Position numbers and translations under genes: made by a program
Part shown: piece by piece, positions 35,887-44,429 of the stretch
How positions within the stretch are numbered: position 1 is the first letter of the stretch
Layout: every line of letters begins with the position of its first letter
Assembly (NCBI GenBank): GCA_033852165.1
Contig: JAWSUZ010000029.1
Span: 1 to 64,000 of the forward strand
Direction of reading: 5' to 3'
DNA from: Agarilytica sp033852165
GTDB taxonomy: Bacteria; Pseudomonadota; Gammaproteobacteria; Pseudomonadales; Cellvibrionaceae
Length of the DNA: 64,000 nucleotides
The notes under the pieces: model-generated
Database searches by the model: none
What the model saw: the letters and a program-made list of their open reading frames with translations, nothing else
What the model was told of the DNA's origin: nothing

Positions 35887-37035
35887 TCAGTCCATCAGGT
35901 TAAATTGTAATTTGTCTTTGACTTCGCGCTTTATACGATTGCTATAGTCATAGAGTGCGCGCTCGCCCTTACGAAACTTCTGGGTCATAGGCTCGACCAC
36001 TTCTGGCGTTACAAATATCACCAGTTCAGACATACTGTTACGAAATTTCTTAGAGCTGAATAAAGCCCCCAGGATGGGGATATCCCCGAGTAAGGGCACC
36101 TTATTCATATCTTGACTGTGCTCAGCACTGAGTAAACCGGATATCACAATGGTTTGCCCACTCACCAAATTCATTTGTGTTTCGGTCCGTCGCGTCAATA
36201 GTCCCGGCGCACCCAACACCGAGACACCGGGGTCTATTTGACTGACTTCAGTCAACACCTTGACGAAAATATTGCCGTCAGGGTCAACGAGGGGACTAAT
36301 ATCCAGTTTGATTCCGTACTCTTTAAATTCGATACTGGTCTGACCGTTACTACCCGTTACAGGGTATGGAACTTCACCACCAGCCAAAAATTTGGCATTA
36401 CCACCACTAACACAACTCAGGTTGGGTTCGGCCAGAACAACGGCATCACCACTGGATGCCAAGTAATTAATTTGCGATGTGAAAGCGGTCGCTAGTCCAA
36501 AGTGGGTCGAAAATGGTTTTATATTTAGCGGTAACTGATCCGATATCGGGCTATTCCCGTCGTTGCGATAGAGATTATTGGAAATAAAATCACCGGCAGT
36601 CGTAAAGGTTGGGCCATTAGATCGCCCTTCCGTTTGCGACACCCAGTCCACGCCGATGTCTTTTATGGCATTTTTCCTCACCTCTACTATTTTCACCCTC
36701 ATACGCACCATACTTTCCATGCGTACTCGGGTTTCAGGGTCCGATGCGCTAACACGAATATTAAAGCCCAGTTGAGAGCCGTCTTTATTCCACAACCTTA
36801 ACGAAGAGCTGCCTTTCACTTGACCAATAAGAATAATTTCCCCTTCGTCTTTCACTTCGACGCGCACCACTTTTCCATTGCCGATGGCGATTCTGTCAAC
36901 ACTGAACTTACCCAAGACTTCGACCTGACCGACAAATAGGTCAAGATTAATATCCTTGGCGAAGCCATAGGGTATAAAACTCATCAGGGCTAAAAACATG
37001 GTCATATTTTTAGCGCACTTTAATATAGTAAACAT
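35887..37035 (-). CDS. Tad secretin RcpA/CpaC
   Basis: A 382-residue outer-membrane channel subunit. After a signal peptide (about residues 1-26) come a pilus secretin N domain (VGQVEVLGKFSVDRIAIGN), a BON-like segment and the secretin core with VRMRVKIVEVRKNAIKDIGVDW, SGGNAKFLAGGEVP and VPLLGDIPILGALFSSKKF. It is shorter than many CpaC proteins but has the complete core. It would form the outer-membrane pore through which the pilus, and possibly the RHS pseudopilin, passes. Confidence 0.92.
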   Translation of the reverse strand: MFTILKCAKNMTMFLALMSFIPYGFAKDINLDLFVGQVEVLGKFSVDRIAIGNGKVVRVEVKDEGEIILIGQVKGSSSLRLWNKDGSQLGFNIRVSASDPETRVRMESMVRMRVKIVEVRKNAIKDIGVDWVSQTEGRSNGPTFTTAGDFISNNLYRNDGNSPISDQLPLNIKPFSTHFGLATAFTSQINYLASSGDAVVLAEPNLSCVSGGNAKFLAGGEVPYPVTGSNGQTSIEFKEYGIKLDISPLVDPDGNIFVKVLTEVSQIDPGVSVLGAPGLLTRRTETQMNLVSGQTIVISGLLSAEHSQDMNKVPLLGDIPILGALFSSKKFRNSMSELVIFVTPEVVEPMTQKFRKGERALYDYSNRIKREVKDKLQFNLMD

Positions 37036-37102
37036 TACGACTACCTATCCCACTTTCTATTGCTTTCAACTGAAAACAAAGACTTCTTATAAAGGTGAAT
37101 AC

Positions 37103-37927
37103 CTACACACCGCCGATAATAAATTCGATTCCGTTTTCTTTTTTAACCACTTTCTTTTTATTAACGACTGACTTAATGCCAAGAATGTCATGTATTCCTA
37201 TCGCCGTTTTTGCCATGGGGGCGTTGTCGTCTGGGTGGCGTAACGCAGCTGTAATTTTCCCCACATCTTGAGCGAGGATTATTTTTTTCGCGTCTTCTGG
37301 GGTCACTTGAACCGTGACCGTGCTGTATCGTTTATTCGCCGATTTTCCAGTTTTATCCACTTGCGTCTTAACACCCGTCGCTAGAATATGGAGGTTTTGC
37401 ATAAATGGCATGGTGACTTTTTTTCCACCCACTTCTTTTCCGTCGTAGGTGATCAGCAAATCAACGTTATCTTTGGGCTGTAAAAACCCCGATATAGAGT
37501 TGATTTCGTCCACCCGAATCGTCAGGGCGCGAAAACCATCTTGAATTTTCCCCGAGAAGGTGGGGTTAACACCGCCTTCAAGATGGGCCCATAACAGTGG
37601 CTTGCCACCATCGATATCAAAATTTAATTTTTGACCAACAGCAATTTGGTAACCCGCTTCGGTGACCGCATTAGAATCCATATATTTTTTGGGAAAACTG
37701 CGTAAGGAAAGCACATCACCCGTAATAATCTGCCCGCGCATAAGGTTTTTCTTGGGGACAACCACTTCGACCAGCTCTTCCTTAACATCCATTTGCGATT
37801 TATAGAAACTGATTTTCTTTTCAATAAATGTCTTTGAAGCAAATACGCCAACACCACCTAAAGCAACAGAAATCACCAACATGACAATATTCTTGATACC
37901 TGGACCTTTTTTATTTTCTATAACCAC
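37103..37927 (-). CDS. cpaB: CpaB/RcpC pilus assembly protein
   Basis: A 274-residue periplasmic protein with one N-terminal membrane anchor (about residues 12-30). The SAF domain (VVVPKKNLMRGQIITGDVLSLRSFP) and the following CpaB core with LTIRVDEINSISGFLQPKDNVDLLITYDG are typical. CpaB/RcpC binds peptidoglycan and helps modify or gate the secretin channel. It lies directly upstream of the secretin gene, the usual order in Tad loci. Confidence 0.9.
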   Translation of the reverse strand: MVIENKKGPGIKNIVMLVISVALGGVGVFASKTFIEKKISFYKSQMDVKEELVEVVVPKKNLMRGQIITGDVLSLRSFPKKYMDSNAVTEAGYQIAVGQKLNFDIDGGKPLLWAHLEGGVNPTFSGKIQDGFRALTIRVDEINSISGFLQPKDNVDLLITYDGKEVGGKKVTMPFMQNLHILATGVKTQVDKTGKSANKRYSTVTVQVTPEDAKKIILAQDVGKITAALRHPDDNAPMAKTAIGIHDILGIKSVVNKKKVVKKENGIEFIIGGV

Positions 37928-37948
37928 AATAAACTCCTCAATAACCCG

Positions 37949-38152
37949 TTATGGTAAAGACAGTAATAGCGACATATTCGCGTAAAATCCACGTATGGCT
38001 TCCATCACAATGGCCATAATCGATTGATTTTCTCCTGGCAAGGGCGCAAAAAAAGCCATAACCACCATAAAGGTCAGCATTGCCCATTCCGCAGATACAT
38101 TACCGTTTTGCTTAAATCGCAATTTTTTAACTTCTATTTTCGTGAGCATCAT
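37949..38152 (-). CDS. Mini-pseudopilin (67 residues)
   Basis: A tiny single-helix protein. It has a basic leader of 17 residues ending in Gly, then N-V-S-A-E-W: Glu at +5 and an aromatic residue at +6, as in Flp and TadE prepilins. The hydrophobic helix AMLTFMVVMAFFAPLPG follows. The mature form would be about 50 residues, ending in a second hydrophobic stretch. No family was recognised. By motif and position it should be processed by the prepilin peptidase and act as a minor pilin or assembly initiator. Confidence 0.72.
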   Translation of the reverse strand: MMLTKIEVKKLRFKQNGNVSAEWAMLTFMVVMAFFAPLPGENQSIMAIVMEAIRGFYANMSLLLSLP

Positions 38153-38155
38153 TAA

Positions 38156-38830
38156 CTACCCCTTTACCACATTGGCAAACACCGTCGTCTGCCCCACTTC
38201 CGCTCGACCAATTGTGATTTCTATCTTTGAATCGGGGCCATTAAAAAAGAGAATCTCAGATCCGTTTTTGTGAAAGCGCTTGGCCAAACGCCACCCCATA
38301 CCGGTAATCTTTTTTTCGTAGAAAGCGGCATTCTTGGAGACCGAATGCGGGTTGGTTAAAATAATCGTCGTCGCCTCGGCATTAAAATCGTGTGACTCGG
38401 TACTGGACACCACCTGACTACTATCCAACTTGGGAAATGTTTGGGTAATTTTGTTGAAGCCAGGGCTCGCATTGACATCCATTTTTGAGATAAACCCTTC
38501 CGCCCCGCCCCGTTTACCCACACGCGCTTGAATAACGATATTTTTATCGCCTTCTATCCGGCTGATCACATACCATTGGTCGAACTGGCTTTCAACAAAG
38601 CCAGGGATATCACCATGGCCTTTATTACCCCACTGTTTACGGTAGTAGGTCATCACGCCTTCAACGGAATCGGGGCTATCAAAACGCTGGATATTCATCG
38701 GCACTCCGTTTTGAACAACATCTTCACCAACCCAAACCACATTCATATTATTGGGGGTTGGGACGGCGGTTACCGCTACGCTCAAGAAGGCTATCGCCAT
38801 TCCTAACAAGGGTTTTTTAAGGGTTTTCAT
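38156..38830 (-). CDS. Secreted protein of unknown function in the Tad operon
   Basis: A 224-residue exported protein with a signal peptide (about residues 1-22, VTA-V). The mature part has no membrane helix and no recognised domain; it is rich in beta-type segments and contains a YRKQWGNKGHGDIPGFVE block. Its start overlaps the stop of the TadE-like gene by 4 nt (ATGA), so it is co-translated with pilus genes. A periplasmic assembly or chaperone function for the pseudopilins is possible but is not shown by the sequence. Confidence 0.7.
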   Translation of the reverse strand: MKTLKKPLLGMAIAFLSVAVTAVPTPNNMNVVWVGEDVVQNGVPMNIQRFDSPDSVEGVMTYYRKQWGNKGHGDIPGFVESQFDQWYVISRIEGDKNIVIQARVGKRGGAEGFISKMDVNASPGFNKITQTFPKLDSSQVVSSTESHDFNAEATTIILTNPHSVSKNAAFYEKKITGMGWRLAKRFHKNGSEILFFNGPDSKIEITIGRAEVGQTTVFANVVKG

Positions 38831-39684
38831 TGTTCATCTCCATAGCGATCTAATGGCAAAATATCTTCTTCGACTTGACCAAAAACACCGTCTAGCTTTT
38901 CCAGTTCTTCGAACAAGGGGATCTTTCCAAAAACAGAAATTCCATTCGCTATCCGTTGTAAGGTACCCGCAGGAACCAAAGCCCGGACTCTACGGTCCGT
39001 TTCATCCGGGGAGCCAGAATCCCACTCGTCGACAAACATGGCATAGCGTTGTTGCAAACAGGCCGTGTCTTCCTTAACTGGGGCAGATACCGCCACAGTG
39101 CCCCCCCCACCATTTGAGCTTGTACAGCCCGACTGATCGCTGAACAATTTTTGCGATTTAACTTCTGTACCAATTTCGGCTACATAGAAGCCCTGACCGT
39201 CTAAATCCCATTCGGCACCGGGAATCATTGCATCCATTGCACCCACAACATCTGCGATACCTTCGGATAAAATATCCGCACCAATACCTCCCGGTATCGA
39301 GCGATTTTCGGTTGTGACAGTGATCACCGAATTTTCATTATCTACGAGTAAGGTTTGCCCTGACGACGAGTTATGGACAGACCGCCAGAATGCATTTGCA
39401 CTGGTATCACTTTCTAGAACTTCTTCACGCTCACTCAATATCAAAAGGTTCTGATCGGTAAAAAAACGGTTGCGAATTTCAACTTCAAGTTGTTCATCGG
39501 TTTTTACACCGGAATCACTGACCGTCCTTTCCCAAACCGCATAGCGTGATGCTTCTATCGTCGCCAGATTAACATCGGATATTTTCCCCAGTGAAGGAAT
39601 GACTAATACAGCTGGCACCAATACACCAGCGACGATAATAAACTCCGTAAGCGCATTGCCTTTGTTTTTATTGCTATGACGCAT
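38827..39684 (-). CDS. TadE-like pseudopilin with a G8 tract
   Basis: A 285-residue minor pilin. The leader is only nine residues; the motif G-NALTE-F gives Glu at +5 and Phe at +6. The N-terminal helix IIVAGVLVPAVLVIP follows. The rest is a periplasmic domain with one cysteine pair candidate (SGCTSSNG and DTACLQQ). Between the two Cys, four glycines are encoded by a run of eight G (complement of 39101-39108), a tract prone to slippage. It starts 2 nt after the TadG-like gene, indicating coupling. Confidence 0.82.
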   Translation of the reverse strand: MRHSNKNKGNALTEFIIVAGVLVPAVLVIPSLGKISDVNLATIEASRYAVWERTVSDSGVKTDEQLEVEIRNRFFTDQNLLILSEREEVLESDTSANAFWRSVHNSSSGQTLLVDNENSVITVTTENRSIPGGIGADILSEGIADVVGAMDAMIPGAEWDLDGQGFYVAEIGTEVKSQKLFSDQSGCTSSNGGGGTVAVSAPVKEDTACLQQRYAMFVDEWDSGSPDETDRRVRALVPAGTLQRIANGISVFGKIPLFEELEKLDGVFGQVEEDILPLDRYGDEQ

Positions 39685-39686
39685 CG

Positions 39687-42335
39687 TTATCCCCTCGATG
39701 TTCGCGATTTTAATTTTTCGATTTTTTCTTCTAGCGCTGCAATATCTTGCAGTATCTCCCGTTCGGCTTCGGCAGCACTTTCTTCAAAACCGGTGACGAT
39801 TTCCGCTCGGCCATTTTCCATTGAAGCAATCTGTGATTCGTATTGCCTTCTTAATAGGGCTCGCTGCTCTGATAAGCGCGCCTGAGCAAGATCAATTTCA
39901 TCTTGAACGTCTTGACGTGCGTTGGGGTCACTCAAGGCGTCCCGCTCTTCTTCCAAGGCTGAAATTTCTTGCTGGATACTGTTTTCCATTTCGGTTACGC
40001 GCTCTTCCATTTCAGTACGCAACGAATCGATTCTTTCGTCGAGGAGTGACAGACTCGCCTCCATTTCAGCGCGGAGTTGCTGACGCATATTTGATAAACC
40101 TGATCGCATCTCAGTAACCTGCTGCTCTAAAGGCTCGATATAGTTTTCATTAATCTCATTTGCGGTTTCTTCAACGGCTAGCTCCGCGTTGTTATAAAAC
40201 GTATCTGCGGTATCAACATAGCTGGCGTAATCACCACCGTAATTATTCACAAATGAGGTAACCGCCCCTTCTATAATTTCAGCAAGCTGTTCTGTTAATT
40301 CTTCTTCCAAGGCTTCACCAAGCGCTTCCTCGCCTTCATTCATTAATTGTGTTTGAATATTTTGCATGCCTCCCGATGTCAAACTTCCTGAGAGCGCTGA
40401 GCCCATGTACAAATCACTGCGTAGCCCGATATTCACTGGCCCAGAATTGATGCTATTTTGCGTGTCTTGGATTTGACCTTCGATTGTCGCAAGTTCTTGC
40501 CCTAGGAATTGAGCTTCATCCAGTGCATGATTGGCCAGTTGCAACTGGTTACTTACATTCGAACGCTCGGACTCACGCTCATGTAAAACCGCTTCTTGTT
40601 GTTCAATAACTGCCGCACTCTCTCCGGAAGATTGTAAAGAGCTGATATTAGATTCCAGAAACGCGATATCCTCGTTGTAAACAATCATTTGATCTTCTAA
40701 GCGCGTGACCTCAGCCGTGTAATTTGAAATTTCTGCAATTTCTTGCTCGGCATAACGCCCTAGCTCTTGTACCGACTGTAAGTCTTCGGCTTGTTGAGCC
40801 ACGTAGCGTGTTAAGCCAGACACTGCCCCGCCTACAGAGCCCGACAACAAGCTGGGATCACGGATTACCCACGAGGCCATTTTTATTTCATTTGGGGTAT
40901 CCACCAAACGCACATGCCAATAGGGATTAAATAAATTGCCGTACTCCTGTTTAACACTGCCATTGATACGAAGACGATACTCGTTACGATAGGTAGGACG
41001 TTCAAAATACAATTCACCGGTGCTGATAGCGGCCATCGATTCTGAAGCCGTTTCGTCACCCGCCCAAAAGATTCCACGACCAATACCTTTTTCACTAGCG
41101 GCACGATCAGGAGACACTTGCGACCCAATGCCTACTTTGGTAGACGTGCGGACATTGTTTTCGTCAATTTGAACCTCTACCCGTAAATTCATTCGTGGGT
41201 CACGATTTTCTTCGCTTAAATCAGCCATGTCGTAATACGCTTGGACACCGCTATAGTTACCAACATCAATTGCCTCACTGTTCGCTAGGCTCTCTGCATT
41301 TCTATTTTTATCAAAAAACCGACTGCAATCTGCGATATGGCCGCTATTGATAAGGTCTTGAACTGAAATTCCTAAGCTTTCTAGAGCAGCGACTTGTTGT
41401 GCTGTTAGCCCGCCATTTTCTTCGTTAGAACAACCCACGTCATTGGGTGAATAGGCCGCTCCCCACGCCACGGGAATTTCAGTATGGCGCCAGCCGCAGC
41501 TCCAGCGACGACAACCCCAGGTTTCGGTATGAATAGACAGAGTGTCCTTCCCCTTCCACGCCCACTCTTGATCCTCTTCATCGTAAACCAGTTGCGTTTC
41601 GCCTTGTTTAACCAATTCAATTTTGGCAACTCCTAAATAGAACTTGCCAAAATCCCAATTGCGCCCGCGTGTGAATTCATCCTTTGATCGGTTGATGACT
41701 TCAGCTTTACGATGCAAACCTTCTTTGTCGTCATAACGCTCGGTAAAGTTACTCCAGTCCAAGGCATTTTCGCCAAGTGACGCGATTGCATAAGCAGAAT
41801 CGACATCGTAATTTTCGTTGTTCGCTTTCACCACTTCGCGCACAAGTAAGGGGGTTATTGCGAAGGTGGCATAATACATAGCCTGCTGAGTTTGGGATAA
41901 AACAACGTTCACGCCATCGATAACAGGAATGGCGATATCGACAACCATATTGGTAATATTGTTTATTTGCGTCATAGCATTATCGACCCCTTGGGTAAAA
42001 GGTCTAAAAGGCGGAAATAAACCAATAGTGTTATTCACATTTCGCGTGGCGATATTACCGTATTCTGTCCAAGCGTTAATGCTGACCAACTGAGCAATCG
42101 ACACCTGGTTCGCAACCATTGCGCGATTGGTATAGGCTTGAAAATTTAGGGCCCGTGCTTGCCAAACCAATCCACTGTATGCCGCAGCATCAGCAGTATT
42201 AGATAGTTTTGTTTTTTCTGTAATTAATTGTCCTGAATTAAAAAGAACGAGCGTTAAGAGTCCGACAAAACCGATAAACACAATACCCAAAGGTAGTGCT
42301 TGCCCGATTTGTTTTTTATTCGTCATTAACTTCAT
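39687..42335 (-). CDS. TadG-like protein with long coiled coils
   Basis: An 882-residue protein. The N-terminus resembles TadG: G-QALPLG leader-like segment, a hydrophobic helix (about residues 14-34) and TKLSNTADAAAYSGL. It has no von Willebrand A domain, unlike many TadG proteins. Two long coiled coils are evident (about 540-640 and 770-882), full of heptads of Leu, Ile, Glu, Arg and Gln. A Cys/Trp cluster (WGCRRWSCGW) lies near residue 260. The large extracytoplasmic rod might span the periplasm or extend from the pilus base. Function in pilus assembly is inferred from the locus. Confidence 0.8.
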   Translation of the reverse strand: MKLMTNKKQIGQALPLGIVFIGFVGLLTLVLFNSGQLITEKTKLSNTADAAAYSGLVWQARALNFQAYTNRAMVANQVSIAQLVSINAWTEYGNIATRNVNNTIGLFPPFRPFTQGVDNAMTQINNITNMVVDIAIPVIDGVNVVLSQTQQAMYYATFAITPLLVREVVKANNENYDVDSAYAIASLGENALDWSNFTERYDDKEGLHRKAEVINRSKDEFTRGRNWDFGKFYLGVAKIELVKQGETQLVYDEEDQEWAWKGKDTLSIHTETWGCRRWSCGWRHTEIPVAWGAAYSPNDVGCSNEENGGLTAQQVAALESLGISVQDLINSGHIADCSRFFDKNRNAESLANSEAIDVGNYSGVQAYYDMADLSEENRDPRMNLRVEVQIDENNVRTSTKVGIGSQVSPDRAASEKGIGRGIFWAGDETASESMAAISTGELYFERPTYRNEYRLRINGSVKQEYGNLFNPYWHVRLVDTPNEIKMASWVIRDPSLLSGSVGGAVSGLTRYVAQQAEDLQSVQELGRYAEQEIAEISNYTAEVTRLEDQMIVYNEDIAFLESNISSLQSSGESAAVIEQQEAVLHERESERSNVSNQLQLANHALDEAQFLGQELATIEGQIQDTQNSINSGPVNIGLRSDLYMGSALSGSLTSGGMQNIQTQLMNEGEEALGEALEEELTEQLAEIIEGAVTSFVNNYGGDYASYVDTADTFYNNAELAVEETANEINENYIEPLEQQVTEMRSGLSNMRQQLRAEMEASLSLLDERIDSLRTEMEERVTEMENSIQQEISALEEERDALSDPNARQDVQDEIDLAQARLSEQRALLRRQYESQIASMENGRAEIVTGFEESAAEAEREILQDIAALEEKIEKLKSRTSRG

Positions 42336-42373
42336 TTATAACGCCCCATTCAAAGTAAACATATTTTATTCAT

Positions 42374-42392
42374 GGCGCCTCGTTGAGGCGCC
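42374..42392 (-). terminator. Hairpin between the Flp pilin gene and the TadG-like gene
   Basis: A perfect 8-bp GC-rich stem (GGCGCCTC/GAGGCGCC) with a 3-nt loop begins 12 nt after the pilin stop codon. No T tract follows on the minus strand. It is a likely attenuator or 3' stabiliser that keeps pilin mRNA above the level of the downstream assembly genes, as often seen for major pilin genes. Confidence 0.55.
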
Positions 42393-42403
42393 CGACATTA
42401 AAC

Positions 42404-42706
42404 TTAGTTACCGCCAGCAGCTGTCTGACTATTTTGGTCATAGTTACCCAAGGTCTTATGTGCCGCTGAAGATCTCGTCGCGTTACCTGCAAAGCCCTGG
42501 GCACGCAATCTCTCTGCTCCACCGCCGGCTGCACTACCGCTAAGCTCTTGAGCCATACCAGCAGCTTGATTCTGCATAACATCCCCAAAGTAACCAAAAG
42601 TACCAATTGCGGCGATTGCAATAACACCCACAATGATGATGTACTCCGTCATTCCTTGACCAAGTGAACGTTTTTTATTTAGGTTGTTTAAGTTTTTACG
42701 AATCAT
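42404..42706 (-). CDS. flp: Flp/Fap major pilin
   Basis: A 100-residue type IVb (Flp) prepilin. The leader ends at G16, followed by Q-G-M-T-E-Y, so Glu is at +5 and Tyr at +6, the canonical Flp motif. The helix IIIVGVIAIAAIGTFGYFG follows, then a Gly/Ala/Ser-rich tail. The ATG at 42706 has GGAG seven bases upstream; further upstream codons are open but not coding-like. The tail of about 55 residues is longer than in the shortest Flp pilins. It should be the main fibre subunit of the Tad pilus. Confidence 0.93.
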   Translation of the reverse strand: MIRKNLNNLNKKRSLGQGMTEYIIIVGVIAIAAIGTFGYFGDVMQNQAAGMAQELSGSAAGGGAERLRAQGFAGNATRSSAAHKTLGNYDQNSQTAAGGN

Positions 42707-42824
42707 AATAAATACTCCGTTAATGGTAGATTTAGTACACTCCAAAGTTTGGCGTGTTTGACATACCTGAACACCAGGCAATTCTTTAGTAAACGCATTC
42801 GCGTTTTGTTTTAGGAACCAGAAC

Positions 42825-43586
42825 TTAATATTGCGTAAGTTCAGGGTTCCCCGTATATAATTCTTTTAGCGATACTTCTCGATACGACTCCGGCGGATAG
42901 AAAAACGCCTCAGTAAATGAGACTTCTTTTATGTTTTCAAGTTGAGACACATCGAGATTGCTATTTTTTTCTCTTGTCACGGTAAGCAATCGTTCACTGT
43001 AATATTGCTCTGTTTTAAAGCCATCAAAATCACATCGCCACGCAAGAACAGAATCACCATTAAACTCACGCTTATCGATAGCCACTTTTTTTACGTTGGA
43101 ATTTTCGGATAGCGGCCTGCACGGACGAGAAGCCATAACACCGTTTGAAAACTTCTTGCTGTCCAGCTCATCTTCATTGGGTATTTTTGTATACACCCGG
43201 CGAACAGAATCCATAACCCAATTTTCATTAGCTTTGACATTATGAATATAGATCCCAGGACGACCACGACCGTGCATACTTTCGGAATACATCTTTATGC
43301 CGTCGTTCGTCACAACAACTTTCACGGTCGACCTATTATTCACATTCATCTCATTAAAACTAACCAAATCCGCTGAATATGAACGCCCCCTCACAACACC
43401 TTTTATGTTCTTTACCATGCCATCCTCAATAACCATTTCGGAAGGCGAAATAATCCCCCTATCAGTTTTTACTTTTTGTGAACCTTCTCCAGAAAACACA
43501 TCACCGACAGAAAGTGCTGACAACATCAGCAAGGATGCAACCGCTCGACATGCTATTGATTCGATATTGTTTTTTAACATCAACAT
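42825..43586 (-). CDS. Secreted protein of unknown function, first gene of the Tad operon
   Basis: A 253-residue exported protein with a signal peptide over about residues 10-31. The mature protein has segments such as NDGIKMYSESMHGRGRPGIYIHN and NWVMDSVRRVYTKIP that recall DUF4412-type or LolA-like sheets, but no firm family can be given. Two cysteines (RPCRPLS and AWRCDF) may form a disulphide. It precedes the pilin gene by 118 nt on the same strand and may be the first gene of the Tad unit. Confidence 0.7.
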   Translation of the reverse strand: MLMLKNNIESIACRAVASLLMLSALSVGDVFSGEGSQKVKTDRGIISPSEMVIEDGMVKNIKGVVRGRSYSADLVSFNEMNVNNRSTVKVVVTNDGIKMYSESMHGRGRPGIYIHNVKANENWVMDSVRRVYTKIPNEDELDSKKFSNGVMASRPCRPLSENSNVKKVAIDKREFNGDSVLAWRCDFDGFKTEQYYSERLLTVTREKNSNLDVSQLENIKEVSFTEAFFYPPESYREVSLKELYTGNPELTQY

Positions 43587-44069
43587 AACAATCTCTTATT
43601 CTTATTATGAAATTTAAGGCGAACGATGCCGCTTGAAACAAAGGCAGTTTCAAATAACTTAATATTCAGCTATCTAGTTGAGGCTACTATCTATCACCCC
43701 ACAAAGTTACTTCGGCAAATGAACAGCCTCCATAGCAAACTTGTAAAACGCTACCGCACGTAAAACAAATACATTCTTTACAATATGAGTTACCAACAGA
43801 AAACTCGGTAACATTTGTTTATCCGGATAATAGTTCTTATTTAAAATAGATATCCAATAACAAACAAATACGAAATCAGAAACAATGTATATAACATTTG
43901 AATACATTATTCTGGTAACGCCAAACCAGACTATTCGAATCAGTAATTATCGGTCAATTAAAAAATGTTGTTTTTTCAGACAAAAGGCAAGTTTGTGAAC
44001 GGGTTCAACATTAAACCTTGAACAGGTCGTGATTTACCCATTGACAAGCACATACAGGGAAATATAGAA

Positions 44070-44094
44070 ATTACAAAGCATTACAAGACATTAC
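44070..44094. promoter_or_regulatory. Three ATTAC motifs in 10-bp phase
   Basis: ATTAC occurs at 44070, 44080 and 44090, exactly one helical turn apart, with ATTACAAAGCATTACA as the core. A second copy of the core is at 44229-44244. Direct repeats with helical phasing are typical of response-regulator sites. The position, about 480 bp upstream of the first Tad gene, is far but possible for an activator. Confidence 0.5.
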
Positions 44095-44228
44095 GCCGTG
44101 ACTGTAATAAAAAACTCAAAAACTTATATTGGCGGGAAGTGTGATTGTATCTTTAGAATAATATTAGACGACTAATTAATAAGAGACGTTAAACAAACAA
44201 AAACCCTCAATAATTAAATTCGATAAAT

Positions 44229-44244
44229 ATTACAAAGCATTACA
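44229..44244. promoter_or_regulatory. Second copy of the ATTACAAAGCATTACA element
   Basis: This is an exact 16-bp repeat of the sequence at 44070-44085, 159 bp further from the Tad operon. It contains two ATTAC half-sites 10 bp apart. Its presence twice in an otherwise non-repetitive AT-rich region suggests a protein binding site. Confidence 0.5.
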
Positions 44245-44429
44245 GAGTGGCGTCTATATAATTGAATAACGCCGCACCTCCATCAAACACCACACCTTGG
44301 TATGACGGCATACGACACCCCAAAACCGGGTAGACGATTAATAGAATGTGCTGTGTTAAGATTTTTTAGTAGAGGTAAAACGCTTTATTCAAACGATTTT
44401 ATTTTGGTTGTTTTTAAGAAGGATAAATT

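Larger units (their letters stand above)
43587..44429. other. Long AT-rich region upstream of the Tad operon
   Basis: This 843-nt stretch has no convincing gene. A 66-codon minus-strand frame at 43707-43907 codes for a hydrophobic peptide but lacks a ribosome binding site. The region must hold the promoter of the Tad-toxin operon and the 3' end of the GtrA gene unit. It contains two copies of a 16-bp sequence with 10-bp-phased ATTAC motifs, described separately. Its size suggests several regulatory inputs. Confidence 0.5.

Noticed and set aside
43707..43907. A 66-codon minus-strand frame coding a hydrophobic peptide upstream of the Tad operon
   Set aside because: There is no ribosome binding site before its ATG and AT-rich sequence easily gives hydrophobic frames; conservation would be needed.
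44070..44244. CRISPR-like repeat pair
   Set aside because: Only two copies of a 16-bp sequence, 159 bp apart, with no regular spacers and no cas genes; regulatory sites are more likely.
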